Below are positions 18,433 through 25,508 of a stretch of 64,000 nucleotides of DNA, piece after piece (within the stretch, counting starts at the first letter, position 1; the number at the start of each line of letters is the position of its first letter). The stretch is from Massilia sp. BSC265. GTDB taxonomy: Bacteria > Pseudomonadota > Gammaproteobacteria > Burkholderiales > Burkholderiaceae_D. Below the pieces are notes generated by a model. That model ran no database searches, was not told where the DNA came from, and saw only the letters and a list, made by a program, of their open reading frames with translations. Made by a program: the position numbers and the translations under genes. The stretch lies in NCBI RefSeq assembly GCF_000740675.1, contig NZ_JPXI01000010.1, forward strand, positions 215,510-279,509, given 5' to 3'.

Positions 18433-20262
18433 TCAGCCCTTGCGGTGCGGCTTCTTGCCGCCCTTCTCCGCCACGCGCCGGTCGGCGCCCGGCTTCGCGA
18501 AGCTCTTCTTCTTCGGCGCCGTGACGATCGGCTCCTCCGCCCCGTCACGGGTCATGTTCAGCTGCTGGCCGGCCACCCACACGGTCTTGAGGTGGTCGAC
18601 CAGGTCCTGGGGCATGTCGTCCGGCAGGTCGATGGTGCTGAAGTCGTCGTAGATCTCGATGCGCCCCATGTACTTGGCCGGCATGTTGGCCTCGTTGGCG
18701 ATGGCGCCGACGATGTTGCCCGGCTTGACGCCGTGCTGGTGGCCGACCTCGATGCGGAAGGTCGCCATGCCCGGTTCGGGCGCGCGCTCCACACGCTCTT
18801 TCTTGAAGGCCGGTTCACGCGGTTCGCGCGGCGGACGTGCCGGACGGTCTTCCCAGGCGCCCGCATCCCGGCCCGCATCGCGGCCAAACTCGCGCGGCAC
18901 GAAGTCCGCGCGCTCCGGACGTGCCTGCACGTCGCGGTCCGGCTTTTCCAGCAGCAGCGGCTGCTCGCCGCGCGCCAGCTTGGCCAGCGCGGCGGCGATG
19001 TCCACCGCCGGCACGTTGTGCTCGCGCTCGTAATCCTCGACCAGCGAACGGAACACGTCCAGGCCGCCCTCGGCCAGCGTCGCCGCGATCTGCTCCTTGA
19101 AGCGGGCAATGCGCACTTCGTTCACCGCTTTCACGGTCGGCAGCTGCAGCGGCGCCACCGGCTGGCGCGTGGCGCGCTCGATCGCCTTGAGCAGGCCGCG
19201 CTCGCGCGGGGTGATGAACAGGATCGCCTCGCCGCTGCGGCCGGCGCGGCCGGTGCGGCCGATGCGGTGGGTATAGCTTTCCGGGTCGGACGGCACGTCG
19301 TAGTTGATCACGTGGCTGATGCGCTCGACGTCGAGGCCGCGCGCGGCGACGTCGGTCGCGACCAGGATGTCGATCTTGCCGTTCTTGAGCTGTTCGATGG
19401 TACGTTCGCGTGCCTGCTGGGCCATGTCGCCGTTGATGGCGACGGCGGCAAAGCCGCGTGCCTGCAGCTTGGTCGCCAGTTCCTCGGTGCCGAGCTTGGT
19501 GCGGGCGAAGATGATCATGCCGTCGAAGGGCTCGGCCTCCAGGATGCGGGTCAGCGCATCGAGCTTCTGCATGCCGGCCACCAGCCAGTAGCGCTGGGTG
19601 ATGTTCTCGGCGGTGCCGGTCTTGGCGGCCACCGTGATTTCCTGCGGGTCGCGCAAGTAGGTCTTGGCGATGCGCTTGATCGCCGGCGGCATGGTGGCCG
19701 AGAACAGCGTGGTCTGGCGCTCCGGCGGGGTCTGCTGCAGGATGTGCTCGACGTCGTCGATGAAGCCCATGCGCAGCATCTCGTCCGCTTCGTCCAGGAC
19801 CAGGGTCTTGAGCTGGGAGAGGTCGAGCGAGCCCTTCTCGATGTGGTCGATCACGCGGCCCGGGGTGGCCACCACCACGTGCACGCCGCGGCGCAGGGCC
19901 GACAGCTGCGGGCCATAGCTCTGGCCGCCGTAGATCGGCAGCACGTGGAAGCCCTTGATGTGGGCGGCGTAGCTCTGGAAGGCCTCGGCCACCTGGATCG
20001 CCAGCTCGCGCGTCGGCGCCAGCACCAGCGCCTGGGGCGCGGCCTGCTTGATGTCGATGCGCGACAGGATCGGCAGCGCGAAAGCGGCAGTCTTGCCGGT
20101 GCCGGTCTGGGCCTGCCCGAGCACGTCACGGTTGGCCAGCAGCAGCGGAATGGTCGCGGCCTGGATCGGCGACGGCGTTTCGTAGCCGACTTCCTTCAAC
20201 GCCTTCAGGACTGGAGCGGAAAGGTCGAGGTCGGCAAACGTCGGGAGGGGGGTGTCAGACAT
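18433..20262 (-). CDS. deaD: DEAD-box ATP-dependent RNA helicase, DeaD/CsdA type
   Basis: A 609-residue cytoplasmic helicase. Motifs in order: Q motif (YETPSPIQ), I AQTGTGKT, II DEAD (LVLDEADEML), III SAT, and VI HRIGRTGRAG. After the helicase core a long linker rich in Arg, Glu and Pro leads to a DbpA-type RNA-binding domain (TFRIEVGHQHGVKPGNIVGAIANE) and a basic Lys-rich tail (KKKSFAKPGADRR). That layout is typical of DeaD, which assists ribosome assembly and mRNA turnover, especially in the cold. The start MSDTPLP was preferred; another ATG lies 15 bases upstream, and neither has a strong Shine-Dalgarno. Confidence 0.92.
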   Translation of the reverse strand: MSDTPLPTFADLDLSAPVLKALKEVGYETPSPIQAATIPLLLANRDVLGQAQTGTGKTAAFALPILSRIDIKQAAPQALVLAPTRELAIQVAEAFQSYAAHIKGFHVLPIYGGQSYGPQLSALRRGVHVVVATPGRVIDHIEKGSLDLSQLKTLVLDEADEMLRMGFIDDVEHILQQTPPERQTTLFSATMPPAIKRIAKTYLRDPQEITVAAKTGTAENITQRYWLVAGMQKLDALTRILEAEPFDGMIIFARTKLGTEELATKLQARGFAAVAINGDMAQQARERTIEQLKNGKIDILVATDVAARGLDVERISHVINYDVPSDPESYTHRIGRTGRAGRSGEAILFITPRERGLLKAIERATRQPVAPLQLPTVKAVNEVRIARFKEQIAATLAEGGLDVFRSLVEDYEREHNVPAVDIAAALAKLARGEQPLLLEKPDRDVQARPERADFVPREFGRDAGRDAGAWEDRPARPPREPREPAFKKERVERAPEPGMATFRIEVGHQHGVKPGNIVGAIANEANMPAKYMGRIEIYDDFSTIDLPDDMPQDLVDHLKTVWVAGQQLNMTRDGAEEPIVTAPKKKSFAKPGADRRVAEKGGKKPHRKG

Positions 20263-20351
20263 GGGGGAGATGCTCATAAAGTAAGTACGAAGGCGCCAGT
20301 TTACACTGTCGCCCGGGAGCCCGTCGCAAACTGCGGGGCCTTGTTCTGCAG

Positions 20352-20393
20352 TAAAAAAGAAAAAGCCCTTGCAGGCATTGCTGCCTGCAAGGG
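20352..20393 (-). terminator. Rho-independent terminator of the TonB-dependent receptor gene
   Basis: A perfect 12-bp stem (CCCTTGCAGGCA / TGCCTGCAAGGG, loop of four) is followed, reading leftward, by a T-rich tract (CTTTTTCTTTTTT). It lies about 35 bases beyond the receptor stop. Confidence 0.9.
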
Positions 20394-20426
20394 TTGCGGC
20401 GCGCCCGAAGGGGGCGAGCGGGATGA

Positions 20427-23102
20427 TTACAGCTTGTAGTTCAGGCCGAACAGCATCTGGCGGCCGTACTTGCTGTAGCCGCGCGGGCGGTCTTCGGTAC
20501 CGGCGTAGCTGCGGAAGGCGGTGTCGGTCAGGTTGTTCACCTGGAACAGCACCGACAGACCCTGGATCGACTTGAAGTCGTAACCCAGCTGCAGGTCGAC
20601 GACCTTGTCAGCCTTTACGTAGGTCAGCTCGGTCGCGCCGCCGATGCCGCCGATTTCGCCGACGAAGTCGCTGCGGTAGCGCTGGCTGACGCGTGCCGAG
20701 AAGCCTTCCTTCTCGTAGTACGCGGTCACGTTGAACACACGCTTCGACAGGCCAGGCAGCGGGATGTTCATGCCGGCAAAGCGCTGGTCGAGGATCGTGA
20801 TCTCGCTATTGGTGAACGATGCGTTGGCGGTGACGCCGAAGCCGTCCAGCACCGGGTGGACCATGTCCAGCGGAACCGAGGCCGCGAATTCGAGGCCCTT
20901 GATGCTGCCGCCTTCGCCGTTGCGCGGCTGGGTCATGGTGCCGATGTTCGAGGTGGCGCCGACCAAGCGGTATTCGGAGAAGTCACGTGGCGTGGTCACG
21001 GTGTAGATGTACGACGTCAGGTCCTTGTAGAAACCTGCTGCCGACACGTAGCCCTTGTTGCCGAAGTACTTTTCCCACGACAGGTCAACCTGCTTGGCGC
21101 GCCACGGATCGAGCTGGGCGTTGCCGCCGTTGCCCCATGGGGTGCCGGTGCTCTGGGCGGTCAGGCCGACTTCCAGCGCCGCGTTCAGCTGGTTCAGCTT
21201 GGCACGTGCCAGGGTCTTGCCGGCGCCGAAGCGGATGAACTGTTGCTCAGGCAGACTCCACGCGAGGTTGACGCTCGGCAGGTAGTCGGTGTACTTCTTG
21301 CCGTCGGTCAGCGGCACCAGGTCGGCGAACGGCCAGGCGCGCAGCGTGTTGGCGGTCGAGCTCTGGTCGGTCTTGACGACCTGGACACCGATGTTGCCGC
21401 GCAGCGGCATCGACATCAGTTCGGTGTCGATGTTCAGCTTGGCGTAACCGGTCTTGACCTTCTCGTCGATGGTCCAGTTCTTGGTGGCGCCCCACGGGAC
21501 CAGGATGGCCGGCGTGAACGGGCCGAAGTTCTGACTCAGCACGCCCGGGATATCCCAGCTCAGGGTATTCGGCAGGCCGTACAGGTCCTGCGACCCGTTC
21601 ACGACGTTGGCTGCGAAGGTGCCGCTGCCGATCTTCGAGAAGCCGGTTTCCAGATGCTGCTTTTCCTTCTCGCGCTTGGAGACGTTGAAGCCGACTTCCA
21701 GGCTGCTGAACAGCGGGCTGTCGAATTTGCGTTCCACGCTGGCGCGCGCCGAGGTCATCTTGTCGGTCATGTACGGCGCGTTGACGTAGCCTTCGCCGAA
21801 CTGGCCGCCGATCGCGATCTGCGAGGGATCGTCGTAGACGCCGCTCAGGCCGAGGGTCGGGATCTGTCCGCCGGCATAGGAGAATTTCAGCGACTGGCGC
21901 GCGGCACGGCCGGCGTTGATCTCGATCAGCTCTTCGCGGTGGTCCGCCTTCGAACGGCTGAGGTCGACGATGCCGACCCAGTCGCCCGAGGTGAAGCGGT
22001 TGTTCCAGCCGAAGGCGGTCAGCTTGTCTTCGCGGGTCATGCGGTTGTTACGCACCACCGGGTTGACGTTGTTGGCGGTACCCTCGACCATCACGCCGTT
22101 GACGGTGCGGCCGTTGGTGAAGGTGACGTTGCCGTCGTCCTTCAGCGGGATTTCCATGCCGCGGCGGATCTCTTCCTGGTCGAAGCGCGAGTGGTACACG
22201 TCGAGGGTCGAGCTGAAGTTACGGTTCGGACGGAATTCAAGCACGCCCATCAGGCCGTCGCGCACCTGGTCACCGGTAATCGCCAGGGCCTTGATGCCCT
22301 TCGGGACCTTCACGTTCGGGTTGCCGCCGGAATCAACCCAGTCCCAGGTTTCGAACTGTTCGCCGACGTTCGGCTTGTCCTGGCGCGCGTAACCGATCGC
22401 GATACCGATGGTGCGGTTCGCGAACTGGTCGATATAGGAAGCGCTGACGCGGCTGCCGGCGTCCGGCGAACCGGCGCTGATCGAACCCTTCGAGTTCTTT
22501 TCGCCGCGCACGTTGACGCTGATGGTGCGCTCGCGCAGCGACAGCGGTTTGATGGTCTGCAGGTCGACCGTGCCCGACAGCCCCTGGCCGACGACGCTGG
22601 CATCCGAGGTCTTGTACACGGTCACGGCGTTGATCAGTTCCGACGGGTACTGGTCGTATTCGACGGTGCGGTCCGAGCTGGTTGTGACCTGTTCGCGGCC
22701 GTTCAGCAACGCAGTCGACAGGTCGCCCGAGGTGCCGCGGATGCTGATGGACTGGGCCTGACCGTTGACGCGCTGTGCCGACAGGCCCGGCAGGCGGGCC
22801 AGCGACTCGGCGATCGAGACATCCGGCAGCTTGCCGATGTCTTCGGAAGAGATGGCTTCAACGATGCCGGTCGACTCGCGCTTGACGCCGATCGCAGTCT
22901 CGATTGCGCGACGGATGCCGGTCACGGTCACGGTAGTAACTGGACCGTCGACCGTTGGGGTGTTTGCAGTGGTGCCCGAGGTCTGTGCGTTGACGTTGCC
23001 GGCCATGGCCGCAAGGAAAACTGCGCAGCCGGCAGCGACCGGGCTCAGCTGGAATGCAAGGCGGGCTGGCTCACCAGCGCGCTTGGTTGCGAAGATATTC
23101 AT
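20427..23102 (-). CDS. TonB-dependent outer-membrane receptor, probably for maltodextrin
   Basis: An 891-residue outer-membrane receptor. A long signal region (about 1-40, ending NVNAQ) is followed by a plug domain (VTVTGIRRAIETAIGVKR, GLSAQRVNGQAQSISIRG, EYDQYPSELINAVTVYKT) and a beta-barrel ending in the strand MLFGLNYKL with a C-terminal hydrophobic residue. The plug is of the type found in receptors of the Xanthomonas/Caulobacter MalA group. Next to two amylases and a sugar transporter, the most likely ligand is a maltodextrin. The start MNIFATK was chosen because GAGGGG lies seven bases upstream; an ATG 12 bases earlier has no such site. A strong terminator follows. Confidence 0.9.
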   Translation of the reverse strand: MNIFATKRAGEPARLAFQLSPVAAGCAVFLAAMAGNVNAQTSGTTANTPTVDGPVTTVTVTGIRRAIETAIGVKRESTGIVEAISSEDIGKLPDVSIAESLARLPGLSAQRVNGQAQSISIRGTSGDLSTALLNGREQVTTSSDRTVEYDQYPSELINAVTVYKTSDASVVGQGLSGTVDLQTIKPLSLRERTISVNVRGEKNSKGSISAGSPDAGSRVSASYIDQFANRTIGIAIGYARQDKPNVGEQFETWDWVDSGGNPNVKVPKGIKALAITGDQVRDGLMGVLEFRPNRNFSSTLDVYHSRFDQEEIRRGMEIPLKDDGNVTFTNGRTVNGVMVEGTANNVNPVVRNNRMTREDKLTAFGWNNRFTSGDWVGIVDLSRSKADHREELIEINAGRAARQSLKFSYAGGQIPTLGLSGVYDDPSQIAIGGQFGEGYVNAPYMTDKMTSARASVERKFDSPLFSSLEVGFNVSKREKEKQHLETGFSKIGSGTFAANVVNGSQDLYGLPNTLSWDIPGVLSQNFGPFTPAILVPWGATKNWTIDEKVKTGYAKLNIDTELMSMPLRGNIGVQVVKTDQSSTANTLRAWPFADLVPLTDGKKYTDYLPSVNLAWSLPEQQFIRFGAGKTLARAKLNQLNAALEVGLTAQSTGTPWGNGGNAQLDPWRAKQVDLSWEKYFGNKGYVSAAGFYKDLTSYIYTVTTPRDFSEYRLVGATSNIGTMTQPRNGEGGSIKGLEFAASVPLDMVHPVLDGFGVTANASFTNSEITILDQRFAGMNIPLPGLSKRVFNVTAYYEKEGFSARVSQRYRSDFVGEIGGIGGATELTYVKADKVVDLQLGYDFKSIQGLSVLFQVNNLTDTAFRSYAGTEDRPRGYSKYGRQMLFGLNYKL

Positions 23103-23203
23103 TTGTCCCCTCAATAAAGACCAATAATTTTTTCCCGAAACTACAGCGCGACCGGCAGCTGCACGGCAGCCTCAAGCAAACGTATTTAAACGTTCTGTCA
23201 AGG

Positions 23204-23233
23204 ATTCTGTATTAAAACTAGATGCACTGTCAA
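23204..23233 (-). promoter_or_regulatory. Predicted promoter of the TonB-dependent receptor
   Basis: Read leftward: a perfect -35 TTGACA (23233-23228), an 18-base spacer, and a -10 CAGAAT (23209-23204), about 100 bases before the receptor start. A second TTGACA lies at 23201-23196 but has no matching -10. Confidence 0.5.
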
Positions 23234-23336
23234 CGGGAGTTGCTTGTTACTACGATAATGGCATGTTTTTCAGAAAATCGGCAGCACAGCACGCCTTTTC
23301 CGTTGTATTTGGGGTACACAAGTGCATACAGACGAC

Positions 23337-23351
23337 TGTAGTCGGACTACA
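23337..23351. promoter_or_regulatory. Perfect 15-bp operator-like palindrome
   Basis: TGTAGTCGGACTACA is a perfect palindrome about a central base. It is the best example of the motif shared by the control regions of the maltodextrin genes. It lies about 100 bases upstream of the receptor promoter, so it could serve activation, looping, or control of the opposite strand. Confidence 0.65.
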
Positions 23352-23472
23352 AATACCTATTTTAGTGACCCGATTGCCTGGAAACGCACCAAGTCGGTGC
23401 ACGCCTCGCGCGAGAGCGTGGCACGGCGGTGTATAAATTCTACTAGGAAATACATATGCCCAGTCGAAAATC

Positions 23473-23487
23473 TGTACTTTGACTAGA
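23473..23487. promoter_or_regulatory. Degenerate copy of the TGTAGTC palindrome
   Basis: TGTACTTTGACTAGA agrees with the ideal palindrome at 11 of 14 non-central positions. Confidence 0.35.
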
Positions 23488-23514
23488 TTATGAAATTGCA
23501 ACTTGTTTGTGCCT

Positions 23515-23529
23515 TGTAGTCAGTTCATA
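23515..23529. promoter_or_regulatory. Half-site copy of the TGTAGTC palindrome
   Basis: TGTAGTCAGTTCATA has one perfect arm and a poor second arm. It overlaps the region of a candidate TAGTAT -10 element for the rightward cyclomaltodextrinase genes. Confidence 0.3.
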
Positions 23530-23592
23530 GTATTCTCAGTGCAACACAACCAAGCGCGGCAGTTCCTCCCTCTCTTGATGATGTTCAAAAGC

Positions 23593-23607
23593 TGTAGTCT
23601 GACTACG
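23593..23607. promoter_or_regulatory. Near-perfect copy of the TGTAGTC palindrome before the cyclomaltodextrinase gene
   Basis: TGTAGTCTGACTACG matches at 13 of 14 non-central positions. It lies 41 bases before the ATG, downstream of the likely promoter, a typical place for repression. Confidence 0.6.
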
Positions 23608-23648
23608 CAGACATGCAGGCTGCATCGGGATGGGAGCGCCCGAATCCT

Positions 23649-25508
23649 ATGAGACACTTCTTCGCCACCCTGCTGATCGGCACTGCCGCCCTCAGCCCCT
23701 TCGCCACCCACGCCCAGCCTTCCATTGCCCACATGGAGCCGCCGTTCTGGTGGACCGGCATGCAGCACAAGGGACTGCAACTCATGGTGCATGGCGAACG
23801 CATCGCCGAGCTCGAGCCCACGCTGGCCTATCCGGGTGTGCGCATCGCCTCGGTCACCCGGGTCCCCAGCGGGAACTACCTGTTCATCGACCTGGAGATC
23901 GGCGAGGAAGCGAAGCCAGGCAAATTCGACATCATGTTCAAGGGCGCCGGCCGCCAGGCCAGCTACACCTACCAGCTGCTGGCCCGCGAGCCCGGCTCGG
24001 CCCAGCGCATCGGCTTCAACAGCAGCGATGCGATCTACCAGGTGATGCCGGACCGCTTTGCCAACGGTGACCCGAAAAACGACTCTACGGCGGATACGCT
24101 GGAGAAAGCCGATCGCAAGAACGGCTCGGGGCGCCACGGCGGCGACATCCAGGGCATCATCGACCGCCTCGACTATATCCAGGGCATGGGCTTCACCCAG
24201 CTATGGCCCACCCCGCTGGTCGAGAACAACATGCCGGCCTATTCGTATCACGGCTATGCCGCCACCGACCACTACCGCATCGACCCGCGCTACGGCAGCA
24301 ACGAGGACTTCCGCCGCCTGTCCCGGGAGGCGAAGAAGCGCGGCATCGGCCTGATCCAGGACGTGGTGCTGTCGCATATCGGCAGTTCGCACTGGTGGAT
24401 GAAGGACCTGCCGGCGCCGGACTGGATCAACTACGGCGGCAAGTTCGTGCCGACCCAGCACCACCGCACCGCCGTGCAGGACCCCTACGCCTCGAAGGAG
24501 GACGCCGACAACTTCACGCGCGGCTGGTTCGTCGAGAGCATGCCCGACCTGAACCAGTCGAATCCGATGGTGGCCAACTACCTCATCCAGAACAACATCT
24601 GGTGGATCGAGTATGCCGGCCTGTCAGGGCTGCGCATCGACACCTTCGGCTATTCGGACGGCGCCTTCCTGTCCGAGTACACGAGGCGCCTGATGGCGGA
24701 ATACCCGAAGCTGAACATGGTCGGCGAAGAATGGAGCACGCTGGTGCCGGTGGTGGCGCGCTGGCAGCGCGGCAAGGACAACTTCGACGGCTACCGCGCG
24801 TCGACCCCGAGCCTGATGGACTTCCCGCTGGCGGAAAGCATGCGCACGGCGCTCGCCGACAAGCGTGGCGGCAACGTCTTCACCAATGTATATGAGACGC
24901 TCTCGCTCGACTACCTGTACCCGGAGCCGGGCAACCTGGTGCTGTTCGAGGCGAACCACGACGTCTCGCGCATCTGGAGCGAGCTGGGCGAAGACTTCGA
25001 CCGCTACCGGATGATGATGGTGTTCCTGATGACGATGCCGCGCATTCCCCAGCTTTATACCGGCGACGAGATCCTGATGACCAGCGCCACCGGCGAACGT
25101 GACGACGCCAGCTACCGGCGCGACTTCCCTGGCGGCTGGGCCGGCGACAAGGTCGATGCCTTCGCGGGCAAGGGTCTTACGGCGCAGCAGCGTGCGGCCC
25201 AGGAGCTGGTGCGCAAGCTGGCCAACTGGCGCAAGGGCCAGCCGGTGATCCATCGCGGCAAGCTGATGCATTACGGCCCGCGCGACAATACCTATGTCTA
25301 CTTCCGCTACGATGAGAATAAAAAAGTGCTGGTCGCCTTCAACAACAACCCAAAGGAGATGGTGCTCGACACCTACCGCTTCCGCGAAATGCTGGCCGGC
25401 GTGCCCTCCGGCGTGGACGTCCTGAGCGGCAAGCGTTTCGAGCTGGGCAAGGAGCTGCGCCTGCCGGCCGGAGCCGCCGTCATCGTCGAACTGGAGGCGG
25501 CACGATGA
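23649..25508 (+). CDS. Exported GH13 cyclomaltodextrinase/neopullulanase-type enzyme
   Basis: A 619-residue GH13 enzyme: signal peptide (1-22), an N-terminal beta-sandwich domain (about 25-115, PPFWWTGMQHKGLQLMVHG) of the cyclomaltodextrinase kind, then the catalytic barrel. Catalytic residues are D331 in GLRIDTFGYSD, the acid E360/E361 in MVGEEWS, and D438 in FEANHDVSR. The IQDVVLSHIGSSHWW region (236-250) is conserved region I. It should open cyclodextrins and cleave maltodextrins or pullulan in the periplasm, like SusA. The MRHFFAT start was chosen because it begins the signal peptide and follows a GGGAG sequence. The stop overlaps the next start (ATGA). Confidence 0.9.
   Translation: MRHFFATLLIGTAALSPFATHAQPSIAHMEPPFWWTGMQHKGLQLMVHGERIAELEPTLAYPGVRIASVTRVPSGNYLFIDLEIGEEAKPGKFDIMFKGAGRQASYTYQLLAREPGSAQRIGFNSSDAIYQVMPDRFANGDPKNDSTADTLEKADRKNGSGRHGGDIQGIIDRLDYIQGMGFTQLWPTPLVENNMPAYSYHGYAATDHYRIDPRYGSNEDFRRLSREAKKRGIGLIQDVVLSHIGSSHWWMKDLPAPDWINYGGKFVPTQHHRTAVQDPYASKEDADNFTRGWFVESMPDLNQSNPMVANYLIQNNIWWIEYAGLSGLRIDTFGYSDGAFLSEYTRRLMAEYPKLNMVGEEWSTLVPVVARWQRGKDNFDGYRASTPSLMDFPLAESMRTALADKRGGNVFTNVYETLSLDYLYPEPGNLVLFEANHDVSRIWSELGEDFDRYRMMMVFLMTMPRIPQLYTGDEILMTSATGERDDASYRRDFPGGWAGDKVDAFAGKGLTAQQRAAQELVRKLANWRKGQPVIHRGKLMHYGPRDNTYVYFRYDENKKVLVAFNNNPKEMVLDTYRFREMLAGVPSGVDVLSGKRFELGKELRLPAGAAVIVELEAAR

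Larger units (their letters stand above)
23103..23648. other. 546-bp divergent control region of the receptor and cyclomaltodextrinase genes
   Basis: The longest non-coding stretch in the window, clearly more AT-rich than its surroundings. It contains a predicted leftward promoter for the receptor, four copies (one perfect) of a TGTAGTC-type palindrome, and a candidate -10 (TAGTAT, 23528-23533) for the rightward genes. No open reading frame with coding character was seen. Confidence 0.8.

Noticed and set aside
18445..20439. Open frame of more than 660 codons on the plus strand over the helicase gene
   Set aside because: It is the complement of deaD, whose motifs are clear on the minus strand; the plus-strand translation has no recognisable motif.
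20856..23117. Open frame of about 750 codons on the plus strand over the TonB receptor gene
   Set aside because: The minus-strand reading has plug and barrel features, a Shine-Dalgarno and a terminator; the plus-strand reading has none.
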